Of a stretch of DNA of 64,000 bases, positions 10,871 to 24,959 are shown piece after piece (position 1 is the stretch's first letter; every line of letters begins with the position of its first letter). Source of the DNA: Acanthococcus lagerstroemiae (taxonomy: Eukaryota; Arthropoda; Insecta; Hemiptera; Eriococcidae); assembly GCA_031841125.1 (NCBI GenBank), contig CM063113.1, forward strand, positions 62,117,211 to 62,181,210, read 5' to 3'. The translations under genes were made by a program, and so were the position numbers. The notes under the pieces were generated by a model. The model searched no databases, was not told the origin of the DNA, and was given only the letters and a program-made list of their open reading frames with translations.

Positions 10871-13793
10871 TGTTCATCAGTGAGTAAAGCTTTAAAAAGT
10901 AAAAATTAGTAATACACGATGTTTTTTCTATCTCTTGAGGCAGAATAAGGATTCAATACCCGACTTATGAATCTAAAAATTAGCCGCACGAGGAAATGAA
11001 AATACGGAAGAAAATGACTGAAACTTTCTTCGATAACTCATTCAGATCGTAAACTAGTTGAAATCCTTACCACGCTAATTTCTATCTTTTTGGAGAAAGT
11101 ACCACGTGATTTTGACAGCGCTATTCTATCTCATTTGAATTCGGATGTATGTATTAGGGAAAACAAGCGATGATGAACTCATCGAGCATCTTCTAGTCGC
11201 ATGATAGGCAATACCAAGTATGTCTTCGCAACTTTAAATGCTCTTAGCCTTCTGACGTTGTGCAAACACCGAGTCTTACGCCATTATGTAGAAAAGACAA
11301 AACTCGAAAATTATCCAGTTCCAGTTTTCAGATGACCGAAGTGTTCCCACTAGGTATTTCAATGTATTCATCGACCGTATTTTTCCTGTACCCTGTTGTA
11401 TATTTATACCTGTGCTTTCGCCCTCTCCTACTCTCGTTACCAACTTGGTATCCAGAAAACTGCGAAAGTAAACTAAGTACCCCATGACCCAGCAAGCGAG
11501 ATGAGTGGGAAGACAGACAAAAAGACTAATAGATACTGACTGATCGAATGAAGGAAGATCATACACAGTGATGGATGAAAGTCTCACTGATAGACAGATG
11601 GATATACACATGGGCAGACAAAATGAAACGTGGAGTACCGAAAAGGGCTTCAAAATAAGCGAGGTGGGTGTCAACTGGGAAGTAGCGCCGCGATATTACT
11701 AGGGGTCAGAGCTTCTAAGTTTCTCTCAATTTCTAAAAATGTGTATTCGTTTTTCTCACGAGTGCGCTCGCTCTCGTTAAAAATTTTCGGTTGCACGCGT
11801 GTAGGCGTGTGTATTCATTATGTGATGGCGCAGTTTATCTGGTATTATCGTTTTCAAATGGTCGCCAAAACAAGGTAGCGCCAAAGATGAGAGCAAGGTA
11901 GGGTATGGCTCGAGTAGTATGGCATTACAATGAGGCCGCGAGTACGCACATGCTCGTGTACTGCTAACGAGCATGTGGTGACTTCGTTCCATTATCTTAA
12001 TGTTGGAGTAGTTGGAGCTTGGCGCAGCAAAAATAATTCGAGCCGGACACGAATAATTAAATGTTGGAAACCCGAATGTGGGACAGATTTGTTGGCCGCA
12101 GTGACGGTTGAGCCCCTCACGTATTCTAAAATCTCGCATATAACGACTTCTCATTTGGTTCGTGCTGCCGTTTTGAACTGTGTGTGACACCCTCGCTGGC
12201 CAGCTCTGTACTCGCCTCTCATCGCTGTTACACACTCATACTGTTGAGCGAAAGCCAGAGCAAGTCTACATTCACTCTACACTGTACACGTACAGACACT
12301 GTGTCGCCGAGCCGCTCGAATTTATCAGCTCTACACTCAGCAGGCGGTGTGAAACGCTTGCGACCATTCAATTTATGGTGGACATATAGAAAAAAAAATA
12401 ACAATAACAACAATAAGCAGTTAATATCTAGCATACCAAGTAGACAACAAAATATGCGATATCTTCGTCCGCGCCATCCTTTTTTGTATTTTTTTTTCCG
12501 ACTTGTATTTTTATTATTGTTTTCTGTCGGTGGCGGTGGCGGTGTCGGTGTCGGTGGTTGTGTAAATTATATTAATTGCGCGGTGTGATACGAATATGAA
12601 AATAAAATAAAAATAGCAAAAAACGCGCGAATAATAAATGTAATAACAATATCGGAGCTGGTGTATTTTTATTGTTTACGGAGAGCCCCCAGTCCGGGTC
12701 CAGAAGGCGAGAGAAAAAGGACGTGAGTGGAGGAGATCTACTCGGTGAATCTTACCGGGTCGATGGGCGGTTCAGCGCGGGGACGCATAAATTCGTTGTA
12801 ATTCAAAACGCGTAACGAAATACGCGAATTTTTCCATTATTGCTCGTAGGTTTTGCATTTCCTAAATTTCGGCGATGTCTTGCTCCGAGCGAGCTCTTTC
12901 AGATTGGAATTAATATGTCGTCCCACAAATGTAAGGCAGTTGTTGCACCTTTTGTAATATCGTATCGTATCCGGGAAACAGTCGGTCATTATACTCGCAA
13001 CACAAATATCGACAATTTTATTTAAAAGGATGCTGAGGGTCGAATTGGATTACGAATGTCCTTTTTTCGCCGAAATGAACGAGGGTAACTGCTTCGAAAT
13101 ACTACGATTGGTGATCAAAGATTGTTTTTCTCGGTCATTCTCTGTAGATTGACTCGTGACTGCCTCGTTTCCCAAATTTCACGTACGAAGCAGATTATCA
13201 TTTCGCTCATCCTGGCGAGCGTTAGGTATCTCGCTTGCTGTCAGCCTGTCTTACTGGCCAACTCACTGACTGACCGATTGACTGTCTGTTTGTCTCGAAA
13301 TTTGAATTTCTCTGTTGCCGGTGGGCTAGGCTGAAGAAGAGGAAGGTAGCTGTAGAAAAGGGGACGACAGAGAGCTAGCATGCTTGTTAGTAAACTGACC
13401 GTTTCGGATTCTGGATGCTTTTTAACAGAGGATAGGAACCGGTCTTTAGCATATACCAGAATGATTGTTTCTGTATTTTTAAGATTTTTCTGTTAAGTGA
13501 AATAAGATGAGAAAAGAGAAAGTACGAAAATAGATAACTTAAGGTAAAAATAACATGGAGAAAGTGAAAAACAAAAATGACCACACAACAAAAGTGACCA
13601 AAAATTAAGAAATGACAAGGGACACTCGAGAAAACACAGAGCTGGAGGAAGTTTGGTTTCTAGATTTTGAATTTTGGATCTTTGCTGTGTATTTTCTAGT
13701 AGGACGGGAGATAAGAGCTGCTAGTTGGTATTTCTTTCCTTGTGCCTGTCTGCCTCATGTCTCTGGGCACCATTAGTTTGTCTGCTATCTCTT

Positions 13794-13815
13794 CTCTCTC
13801 TCTCTCTCTCTCTCT
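13794..13815 (+). repeat. (CT)n microsatellite
   Basis: A pure CT run followed by GTGTCTGTCTC. Two overlapping serine/leucine-rich frames here are artefacts. Confidence 0.85.
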
Positions 13816-15229
13816 GTGTCTGTCTCTCCCCTCCCCCTCATACTTTTTCTATCGCTGTTTTTATATTTTCAGCAAAGTGCTTTCGAGTGTTTTCAAAAGG
13901 ATACTTATGATTCCTAGCATTGAAAAAAATATAACGACTCTATCTTTAGGTACGCTAACGAAGCAGAGAATGACTTAATTAATCGAATAAAACTCTTCCC
14001 GACCCGTCACATCCTCGGATGCGACCAAGTTTACGCGAATTACCGTAGCCGGCTCATGGTTATTATTTTCCATTTTAGTATAAATATTATAGCTTCCGGA
14101 AAGTAAAAATTCGCCCGAGCTGTTTTGGCGTATATATGATGCGTTTAGTTAATGAAGAAGTTTAAATGAGAATTTCCACCCGCGCCTTTTATTTTGCTTT
14201 CTGTGTATAGGCTTTCTGGCTGCCGCTCCACGATAAGCCCATTTACGTGTACTTTGCGAAAAGTGGAGCAATTTTTCTGCGTGTGCAGTAATGTCACTTT
14301 AAACAACCTTAATTAAATCTCTTTTTGTTTCGAGCGTTTCTTTTGTGAGGTAGTACCTTTTCGAAAACCTTTCTCTACGGTGGTATCGGCGCCGGCGCTG
14401 TAAGCCGTAAGTCATATCATACGTAGTTACATTACATCGGATACCGTTGATAAAGATTTCTTTCGATAGAATTAAGTGGTACATGAACAGCATCGAATGA
14501 GATCGTGATTTATCTCATTTACTTTCGCTTACAGCATCAATTGTCACGACAAATACTCAATGCTCCTCGTCCTTCCCACGCTTTCGCAACTGCATTTGGC
14601 GAAACGAAGAATATTGTAATGTACCTACTCGAAGTACATACATACTTTTGTCAGCCGAGTGATTGATTCAAGGTACACGACTTTTGTCGTAGCCACACTG
14701 ACTGTGTTAGACTGAGAAAAGGCAACAAATTTCCACTGTTCTGCTCACAAGAACTGTACTCTACTAAAATTGCGTTATTGGGTTTCAGTATTCGTTCTTG
14801 TCAACATCGAGATAAGAGTGCTTTGCGTGTGCAAAGCGAGTGTTTTATTTTAAATTTTGAAACTAATATTGCCAAAAGATCGTAATTTAATGTCTGCAAA
14901 CATTGATCTCCTAGGTACAGCTATTACTTTTCTCTATTTTTCACTTGTAACGTAGGTGTGGAACTGTATAGATATTAGACCGTCTTGTTAACTCGGAATC
15001 ATCTCTTTATACTGAAAATCCAGCTCCCGCCACCCCAACAGACTGAGAAACAGACAGACAGCGGGAAGGCTGAAACAAGTCATGAGAAGCCCTTAGTTGT
15101 ATGTACAAGTTTAAATGCCCGGGAAATAAAATGATTTTCTAAAATTGTGCACTTAGGTACATATTATGTGCGTATATATGTATTTCTTTTTTTCTTCTTT
15201 CTTTCTTTCATCCATCCATTCATTCATTC

Positions 15230-15680
15230 TTTCGTCTTTCGTCTTCTTCCTCAAGGGTTGTTGGGCCTTGCTCCTATTCCACGATTTTCTCAGAGTTCGT
15301 TACTCCACAATTTGAGGGTCGACGAAATCTTTCTTCTAGCATTCGTTCCACGTGTTTTTCCCACTTTGTCTTGTAGTCGGTGATATTCTTCTTTATTGGC
15401 GTTATTTCAAGCCCTCGAGGAATTTCTTCGTTTCTGACCCTATCGAAATACGTGTAACCGGCTGTTTTCTTTAATATGTATTTCATTTCCGTAATTTCAG
15501 TTCGTCTAAGTATGTCTGTTTTCTTCGGTGACCGTGTCTCGTAACCATGTATTAATTGAGGAACTACTGGTTCATTGTTTTCAATAGGTATATTAATTTC
15601 TGTTGTTTTAGGGAACTGACGAGTCATTCTCATGATACATGTGCTTTGCACGATCGAGTCTCTCGGTAACATATCGATTA
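15230..15680 (-). pseudogene. 3' fragment of a related LINE reverse transcriptase
   Basis: The open frame 15274-15672 (132 aa, minus) carries VPQLIHGYETRSPKK, TEITEMKYILKKTAGY, RVRNEEIPRGLEITPIKKNI and TKWEKHVERM. This is the conserved C-terminal region downstream of the palm of the same LINE type seen at 54060-55560 (compare LIHGFNMYALK and SAAERRFMRQTA there). The palm itself is absent, which fits a 5'-truncated copy. It is not a host gene. Confidence 0.72.
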
Positions 15681-18600
15681 TTTTGCAGTGCTACTCAAAT
15701 ACTCGATATAGCCTCGTTCGAAACAGAAAAACGGACTCCAGTAAATGAACACGAAACTACTTTAATTTGGAAAATCACCTATCCACTCGCAAATAATTAA
15801 CTTAACCCTTTGATTTCAATGAGAGTAATCCAATCTTTTATTTTAGTAGATACTCATCGACGGCGCCGAAAACGCCGCGTTGTAGTAGCTACCGTACTCA
15901 AAAAAACGAAGCAAGTAGTCAGTTTAAATGTCTAGAAACTTTGAGAAACTGAACATATCGTAGGACAGAATGCAGGAAATTGGGTTTCGTAAAAATTTGT
16001 AAATACTTTGTAGTCGTAGAAATCCATTCATTAACAACAATCCAGAAATATCCGGTGTAAAATTATATTATTTTGGCTCATCTCTTAGTTTGCCCTGTTC
16101 ATTGCATTGTTGATTTTTCTGCTGAGCGACGAATTACATATTTTTTCTTTCTGACTAGTTTCGTTCATAATCTCCAGTTGAGTGTTAACATCGAGTAGGT
16201 TGATTTTGGCGTATAATTTCAAAAATTGTGAAAAATGTAATAAATATCACGTTTAAAAAGTAGCGGACGATCGAGCGAAAATCTAGGTATAGATTGGAAT
16301 TTATATTAATCATGTAAATGACGCGGAAAGGCCTCTTGAAGTGTGAATTCTCTTCCAAAAAGAAATTCGCTCGTTGAATAACTGTAGTTAAGACAATAAC
16401 AAGAATCTAAATAGAAACCTACTCTATCTTTACACCTGCAACACTGCGGAGCTAGAAGTATTCATTCACATTTCGAGCTGGAATGGCGATGATCGAGCTG
16501 TTTTTCAAGTTAAAAACGTTGATTCGATTTTAAGAATATGTTCGCGTTTCGCAGAACCTGTTGGAGCACTAAACCGAAAACTGAAAAATCTCAATTTTAA
16601 ACGATATTCGAAACATTTTACATAGAATGAGTCGTAATTAAGTACGACCGAATGACGATGATCGAAGAGAGTTCGGTACTTATTTTCACCAGGATGTTCT
16701 ATTATGCTACGGGTTGAAATTTCATCTCGACGTATCCATTCAACCAGGGTGAAAGACAATGTCTGTACTCTCGCGCGAGCAGAAATTGGAGAAAATTTTA
16801 CGGCCGCTAGCTAGTGACACTCCGCTTTCGTCTACTTCTTATTAAGTCGCTTTTACTGTGTGTCGTAAAATTAGGATCGCATTCCGCTACTTTCGGTAAG
16901 CTATAAATGTCCTCGATGAAAACAAATTTTCGTTAACAAAAAAAAAAGGGGGGCTTTGGGTCAACTGAAAAAAGATTAGAAAATAGAATATCCAGCTGTC
17001 GAGGCAATCGAATGAACCTGTAAATTATGAGCGAGTTTTTGCACCATTGCAGTTGACCAATACCCATGCGTCATTAACTGCTTCTAGACAAATGAAAAAA
17101 TTGACGTCAAGAATACGGTATCGGTCCGCGGCGATAATGTACGTCTGAAATCGTTATGGTACGTCTTCATTTCGAATGAAATTTGGTAATAGGTACCGAA
17201 TGATCTTTTTCTGTCTACTCGTACATACTGTGTGGGGTAATGCTTCCAAAGTCGTACCACCTTAGCATTTTTTGCTTCCTGAGTAGCAAAATGGTAGACT
17301 TGGAAAACTGAGCTATACCTTATTGTAGCCCAATATTTTATCTGTGCACCGCGAGCAGATCTTCGATTTCTATGTATGAATGTAACCGCTTCGCTATGTG
17401 AGCTGTTCAAAGGGTTACGGTTTTGGGAACGGGTTACTTAAATCGTGTACGGTATTTACATGTTGCGTAAGAATTCAGATGTATTAATATTCCCTCGACT
17501 TCGTATATATTTCCAGTGATGATGATCGTAAGGAGGAATGAGAATGAGAGGTTGACTGCTCTCAACCCTGAGAAATTCTTACTCAATGCGGTTTGTTTCA
17601 GATTTGTTCTAAAAATAAGAATTGCGGAGAAGGATATTTAAAAAAATTTTTAAGACAAGAACATTGATTTGCGTGTCGGTTTAAAGTTTAAAATGCCTTC
17701 CTTCTCCCCCCCCCCTCCTCCGCGCCGAGAAATGAACAGATCGCCACCTAATATATTTAGGTTTTTGATACCAACGCATTCGAACTTTTTTTGAAAAAAT
17801 AAAGTAGGGAGCTTTCTAAATTGTGTCTAAAATGCGACAACTTTAAATTTATATCAAACATCAGAAATATCTAATGTTACGATCTGGTCAATTAGCACTC
17901 GGAAATTCTATAAAAACAAACAAACCCTTTTTTCAGTTTTTGTATTGAAATATTCTGGAATATCAGCTTTACGTGTTGAATACGGCAAATATATCTACAT
18001 TGGGTTAATAATGTTGTTAGCACTTGTGAACCTGAGTTACATTGTTCAGGCAAAGCGCTAAATTTAATGAATCACTGATATCAATAAAACTATTAAAGTA
18101 AAGTGAGATTTTTTTTTCGTAATCTCGGTTATTTTATGTATTTCTAATTTTCGATCTTACTACTACGAAGAGCTAATATCTTATAGATGTGCAAAGTTAC
18201 ATGTAGGTCACCAGTACAATTTCGAAAATTGTACCTGATTAATAATCTTGTTTCCAGTTAGGGAAAAATCGTTAGATAGTAACCTACTTGAAATTAAAGA
18301 AATTTGAAGGGCAGGTCTGCTATCCCGAGATCCAGTCAGATAGTGAGATAGATAATAAGATGGAGTGAATTAACAAAAAAGATTTTGAATTTTGTCAATT
18401 TATAAATATTTAAGATCAACACCAGCTGCGATGTTACAAGGGCAGGTGTTACTCTCGGAACGACACCAAAAATGAAATAAATTATCCAAAAAACTGAAGC
18501 GACTGTATGCTATTTTACTCGTAGTAGCATGTTACATCCCCTGGGGTAACATTAGAGTAAGAGTAATAATCAAAATTGTATCAGAAACTGATTGGGTGAC

Positions 18601-19857
18601 CCACTCTCTCCTCTCCCTCCCGGATGAAAATACTTCTAGTTTCGTTCATTTATAAATACTTATAGATGTAGAAACTAAATATGATAATGGAACTATTTAA
18701 AACTTCGCTCGTGTTGAGCTGTAGAGAAATTGAATAATTTTTAAAACAAAATTTTTCACACTTTGTTTTTTTATCTTGGAATGTTCCGAATGTTAGTATA
18801 AAATATCGGTACCACGATTTAGGTCGATCTGTTACACATCCTGTAGTCTTACCTACAAGATGATAAGAAACAGAAAGATGTGAATTGATTCGGATCTCTA
18901 TGATGAAATTGTTTTTCTAATTGACAATGGATTTGGCCACAATATGACCAGGAAGTGATATCACATTGCGAGGATTTGAAATATCTGGTTCTAAAATGAC
19001 GTCGAATAGGATTCCTTACTTTCTCTCGTGTGAGTATTTTGGAGCTGTTGAATACGTTGAGTGGGCATATTGAGAACCGCATCGACGGTTTCCTTCAATG
19101 GCTCTTCGAAGCATTTTTACTATAAGTACATAAGTTATTCAGTTACTCGTAAGGAAGACTGTGTAAACGTGAGTTTCCATAAATATTCCACTGTGTCGCA
19201 GGTCCGCGCGATATACACGGTTTTTCTTTACGCCACCAGGCTTACATTCTAGTGCAGGGTCCCGAGTGAATTCGATATTCCCTGTCGGTTAATATGTACA
19301 CAGACAACTAATCATGTTTCCGGACTCCAGAATTCCCGTCGAGTACCTCGACTCGACGGGGAGCTACTTTTTGCCTTCGTTATCGTTTTTCGTCCTCGGT
19401 AAGGAAGACTAATTGATTGCGGAAAAGAAATAAAATTGGTTCGTACAACCGCCTGCGAAGAGGAGCGTGTGAATAATGGCATTCCAGATTAGCGAGCGGT
19501 AGCAGATTCTCGTTTTCCACCGCTAGCGCTATGCACTTTCATCTGTTTTAAAGGATGGTAATCTTGCGCCATGTATCAGTGTCACGCTGTTGCTGTTGCA
19601 CGCTTCGAAATTGTTCCGAAATTTCCCGCTTGCGGCCTTCTCGTTTGATTAGAACCGGCATTTGTTCCCGAGTGTTCTGTTCTATTCTGTTCCGTTCTGT
19701 TCTGTTCTACCGTATTCGCCGTGACGAAATTTCACTCGTCGTTGATGTATACCGTAGACCGTACCGCAACGCACTGCGTACACTCTTGTCCATTATTCGT
19801 CTTTCCGTTCAAATAAACTCATTTCCGTCCGGCACGTCCGCCTTTACAACTGCTTCG

Positions 19858-19858
<1 letters not shown>

Positions 19859-19898
<40 letters not shown>
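19859..19898 (+). repeat. (ATT)13 microsatellite
   Basis: Pure ATT run. It produces the poly-tyrosine end of a false 114-codon frame. Confidence 0.95.
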
Positions 19899-20039
19899 GC
19901 TCACGTTATATTCGACTTTTCTAAGATCACATATGTATTATATTCTTTATGGTATTGTCTTCCTATTTGTAAATATGAAATCCCAGAGCTTATACTTTCG
20001 CCCAGTTATCCTTATATCTGGCAACAGGGTAAAAAGATA

Positions 20040-20207
20040 AAATTATCTTCAGTAAACTGATGACGAGTATCTACACTGTATGCAGATACATAGGTACACG
20101 GAATGTCTTATGGCTATGGAACACGTTTCATGCATTCAGTCAACATAGGAATGTCAACGTTAATTAACCCTTGCCAGTAACTGCAAATGAATTCGAGAAA
20201 ATCTACG
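20040..20207 (+). repeat. Dispersed repeat family Z, copy 1
   Basis: Reverse complement of 57093-57260 with about 80-85% agreement by eye. Shared words include GTCTTATGGCTAT, GCATTCAGTCAACAT and AACTGCAAATGAATTCGAGA. It is non-coding. Confidence 0.75.
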
Positions 20208-20841
20208 GGAAATTAGGAATCTACCGTAAAAACGTGCACCTTGAAACACTGCGATAATACATGTAAGATATTCGTTCTGCCGAATATCTTCGTCGTTGGT
20301 GTCGCGGTGCGATACTCGCAGATAGCCGAGTGCGCTCCAACTAATAAAAGCAGGAATTGAATAATTTCGATTATCTTCCGAGAGCAGACAGCTGTACTGT
20401 AATCCTACGGGATTCTCGACTTTTTCAGTCGATTCAGTTTTATACTGCATCAATTATACTACTGAACAACTATTTTGCACTACGCATTTCGAGATGTGAC
20501 TTTGAGGTACTTTTTAACGCTGAACACGATACTGCGACCCTTTTTCTCTATCACATCAGAATTCGGAGTTCTAAACGACTGGAATTCGTTTCCATTTTGT
20601 TTTTGTAGTGGAATAAGCGGTACCACTGACTGAATATTATCAGTGTTATCAGACCACTATAGCAGAAAATAAACAGACGGAATACGCACCGCTACACACG
20701 ACCGCAACACACAGCAACAACACGAATCAGTATGACCACATTCAGTTCCTAAACCTATTTTTGAACACATTTAGTTGAATTTTTTATAGTTTTTGATCAG
20801 AAAAACTAGACGTGATAGGGAAAAACGGCCGACGGCACTGT

Positions 20842-20906
20842 GGTGTGTGGTGGGACATATGGCGATGTACGCATGCCTTCCAGCATCGCGTCAGTGACCG
20901 GAAGGA
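20842..20906 (-). mobile_element. 65-bp micro-copy of the R1-like 3' end
   Basis: A 65-bp insert matches the 3' end of the element at 25443 (GTGGTGGGAC[A/G]TATG[G/A]CGATG then ACGCATGC). It also matches a more internal piece containing ATCGCGTCAGTGACC, and it lacks the sequence between. It is flanked by GCCGACGGCACTGT at 20828-20841 and again at 20907-20920. A 3' end bracketed by a long direct repeat fits an extremely 5'-truncated target-primed insertion. Confidence 0.7.
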
Positions 20907-21120
20907 GCCGACGGCACTGTAATCAGCGTTGAAAAGTACTCAAGAATCACCTCCTTAAATGCGTTGTGGAAACAAAAAATTTCATTTTGTTGAGTAGTAT
21001 TATGATTTGTTAAACTTACGAGTTTACATACGTACATTATTATTTTTTGTTTCTACAACTCTCCAAGTCAATACAGTACCTAAAGAATCATATTAAACTA
21101 CTTGAAAATCGTTGGACCTT

Positions 21121-21328
21121 TATTTTGGTATAGATATGTCTTATCGCTGGCCCTCTACGAAAAATGTATGTTACGTTTTACCGACCGGCACTATTGAGCG
21201 ACATGGTCGGGCGACACGATCAAGCGACCCGGCGGACACCAAGAATACCGACGGATGCCGAGAATGGCCGACTCTTACCGAATATTTTACTCGTTTCTGG
21301 TGGGACAGGAAACATTTTTGGTTTTGTA
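21121..21328 (+). repeat. Dispersed repeat family Y, copy 1
   Basis: Aligned with 56401-56595. Shared words include GATATGTCTTAT, GGCCCTCTA, ACGTTTTACCGACC, GACACCAAGAAT and CATTTTTGGTTTTGT. The copies differ by small deletions around the GCGAC-rich middle. Two 77- and 69-codon frames crossing this block are accidental. Confidence 0.78.
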
Positions 21329-21362
21329 GTAGTTCTTCATCCTGATAAATTTCTCATGATGG

Positions 21363-21526
21363 CAGGCCCGTAGCCAGACTATGATTCTTAAGGGGACAAA
21401 TGATATAGTGGGGAGGTATAGTAATCCCTAATCTTACTGGAGTAATTAGAAAGTAACAGTATTTTCCGATTTTCTCGGGAGGGGGGGGGGGGGCAAGATG
21501 ACTGTGCCAGGGGGAGCGCTGGCCAG
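21363..21526. mobile_element. Short hAT-like MITE A
   Basis: The element is 164 bp, starts CAGGCCCGTAGCCAG and ends GCGCTGGCCAG. It is flanked by an exact 8-bp CATGATGG at 21355-21362 and 21527-21534. An 8-bp duplication with CAGG-type ends points to hAT. It contains a run of about 15 G at 21480-21494. Confidence 0.68.
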
Positions 21527-21559
21527 CATGATGGTTAGAAAACCCTGTACCTATAAAGA

Positions 21560-21800
21560 TCTCTACTATTCAGAATTCTAGCTGGAGAATTGCTGGGATT
21601 TTGTGGAATTTCGGGAAATAATTAGTTTCACTAAGGAATTGAATCAAGTATCAAAATAGGAATCTCTCGTGTCACTAATTCTCAAAATCTCATCCAATAT
21701 TTTGTGCGGCCCTGAAGTTAGGTACAGGTTTCTTAAACTCGACTTTATGGGCGAACTGTTGCAATTATTACTGTTCTTAATGACTTATATAAGTTTTGAA
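21560..21800. repeat. Related quasi-satellite unit
   Basis: TATCAAAATAGGAATCTC, TGTCACTAATTCTCA and CGGCCCTGAA match the unit at 24960-25260. The block follows the hAT-like MITE A directly. Confidence 0.42.
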
Positions 21801-24800
21801 TACTCTTAAAATTTTTCATCTGTTTCCATTCGGTGCTCTAAAATCCAATTTTTAATTCTCAAGTTTATTAGAGTCCCTAGCGGTTGAGAAAAATTAAAAA
21901 CTCATCAAAAGGCAAACTGTCAAGACACACCAAGGGCAACATTCATTTTTTTGTTTTTAATCAAACAAACTAGGTATCATAATTTTGCTACCTTTATTGG
22001 ATCTTTGAAGTGGAATGAACGAAAATATTTTGAATTTTTAGAAAATTTGAGCAATAAAAAGGGCATTTTGTCTTCTAAAAAAAGTAGTTTTGATACCCCG
22101 TCCTCGTACTACTTCTATTGTCCTGATTTTTACCCTGATTTTGTTGGTAAGTCCTCTTTTCAAAAACGTTAGCGAGAAATCTTGTTACAAAAAGTCACTA
22201 TTTTCAGTTTTTCGAGCAGAAATTCTGTGTTTAATGCTGATATACCTCTAGACTGAAGTTTCCTTTCTCTATTCTTATCGAGTTTTAATCATACCCAGGA
22301 CCCGCCTTGTAGGCATAATTATTTTTGTCGTCTCTCATCTCAGTTTTTTAAAATTGACAGGGCGGGGGAAGAGGTGTTACGAAATTGAAGGGGGTACAAA
22401 ATGATAATACCAAAAATATTTTACTCGTGGAATAGGTACGTCCCTCTGACGACTCTTTTTCGCCCACCTTACTCGGTGAGGCCTCTTTTTTTCCCCTCTT
22501 TTCTTTCTTTTTGGTCTTGGTCCTGAAATACTTACCGATTGGGCAATCCTGCTCTCATCCTGTTCAGAACGAGCTAATTCGGGCATATTTCGTTTTCTCC
22601 ATTCGCAGGTCTTCCTGTCGTTTTTGTGCGCCGATTCGGTCTGAAAATACCGCGATTACAGCGCTAGCTTTCCGAGAACGTTCAGAAATTGATGGCTCTG
22701 AGAGACGTGGAAAATGTCTTTGGTCTCTGAAGCAGACACGCACCTTGCTACTTAAATATCGTGTATAATCGCATTTTGATCCAAGTATCTGCGGAGAAAT
22801 TAAGACCGAGAGTATTTTGTATGTTACACTTCGTGTAGTTGATAAGGGTAGTAGCAACACTGCGCGCCCGCGACTGTGTTCGTCGACCGAATGGTGCGAC
22901 CTTTATCGTCACGGTGTACGATGGCATTTGTAGGGTCAGCTTTGAACGCACAGGTTCGAAGGTATACTCGGCAAAAGTGAAAACGACGAAACGAGGTTGA
23001 GAAAGCTCAGCAGCGATCTGTACAAACTCGCGAAAGACTGGTCGGTGAGCCAAGATGTCAGTTTAGTACAATAATGTGGACTATTTCAACAGCGATAAAT
23101 ATGCACTAGGTATAAATTTTGCAAATAATGCTTCGTAGTATCTGCGAGAAGTACAAATATATTCGTCTGCTTTTGGCGAATTCCGCGCAAATAGAACTCG
23201 ATTCCAAACGTTAGCACTGCCGAATGCTTCGTCGACCTTCTGGCCCTAGGGGAAAACGTGTAAGGTCAAAATTGAAATTCGTTTTTGCGTTCACGAAAGC
23301 GTTTTTAATTGTTCGAATTCGACGACGAAGAAAGGAAGGCTCACCGCGAAGGAATTTTCGCTCGAATAAATAATTCGACGTTGAAGCGAAGCGAGAAGAA
23401 GGTGTAGGCGCTTAGGCGGTGAAAAAGTACCTACCAAAGTGAACGAATTACGCTACATCTATCATCGGCACTTGGAAAACGCTCCGATTTCGCGCGTCCT
23501 CCAGTCATGTGCGAGTTCACCCGAAAATCAACACGTAGACGTCAGTTCGTTGAATATTTAATAAACCCTAATGTATTGGAAACGCAATTCGAAAGCGCGC
23601 TCGCGCCGGCAACTTTTTCTCAACGAAAACGAACGCGGACAAAACCGTTTCTACTGAATTAGGTATCGACATTTGTGCGGAAAAAGGCTAGCTGGACAGC
23701 GAAATGCGCCTAAATAGTATTCATGCTCGCTTTCGACTTCGTAAGTCGAGAAAGCGCGCGAACACGCCGAAAGGAGCGAAAAAGCCTTCGACAAAAAGTG
23801 AAAAGCAGTTCGTATTTCGTACGTACCAAAGATACAAGTCCAAGACAAACAGATCATTTTACATATAGGTCGTCCCAAAACTACTGTCACCATTCTCCGT
23901 ATAGACTACTGACGCTATTTAGCGAGTGGAAACCTATATAAACTCGAAGTTCATTCAATTTACAGTCGAATGAGAGCAAACGACGAGTGAGAGCGCTTTA
24001 AAAGCGAAGAAATCAATGGACCCCTACAGACTGTTGTACACATTTATTTCACAGAAGGAAAGTACAAAAAAGAAGGTTTACCTATTCACTATCGTCTTCC
24101 CCATCGTCTTCTTTCGTTGGTTGGCGCTCCTTTAGCGCTCCCTTAGACCATTTGGGCACGCCATAAACGCACGAACGGTTCTTATAACTTCAGCAGGTTG
24201 GACCATTTAGCAAGGCGCAAAGACGTCACTGTAAGTGCTAGTCACACCGGCCGCTTACGAGGATACAGCTTTTTTCGATCTGTACTCATAGTTGATGTCC
24301 TCAACATATTTTTTTATTTATTATTTTACGGCGTACAACTTTCAATTGGCTACCGTTTAAAAAGAAAGAGCCCTCTACAGCAAATAAAATTCAATTTTTC
24401 CATTACTTTCTTATGAAGTGGATTCCGGCACGGGTGAGAAGAAGTGTTGCGGATTGCCTACCCGAACAGTACCGACAACTGATAGCCCACGTCGTATACA
24501 GTAGCCGATTGCGTAAAGTTGTTCAGTGTTTAGTTCTGCAGCGTCCATCATAAATCATAATCGCTTGTAGAGGGAAAACGTACATGCTATGTAACTTCAA
24601 ACCGGTTTCACTCATCGGCTATTCAACGTATGTATCGCGATCGTTCTGCCCTCATTCGGTTGGAAATTGAATGAACTTCAAGTTTATATAGGTTTTCGCT
24701 CGCTAGATAGCGTCAGTAGTCTGTACGGAGAGTGGTGACAGTAGTCTTGGGACACCGTAGGTGGTACGTATGTAATTACAAGTGGACATGAATCTTATTC

Positions 24801-24959
24801 TGCAGCAATTCGCTTATTGTTTCTTTTCCACAAGGAATATGTTGATAGCTGAAAATGGAACCAAGCTACCTTACAATGATAATATCCTTTTTCTCAAAGA
24901 ATTCAACTAGTCACCCGTCTTTGATTGAGGGCTGGGGTCCATCAACTTTGAACTAGAAT

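Noticed and set aside
11777..12235. 152-codon open frame on the minus strand, with overlapping frames on the + strand to 12588
   Set aside because: No domain or family motif, no splice-consistent partners, and both strands are open together because the region is locally richer in GC.
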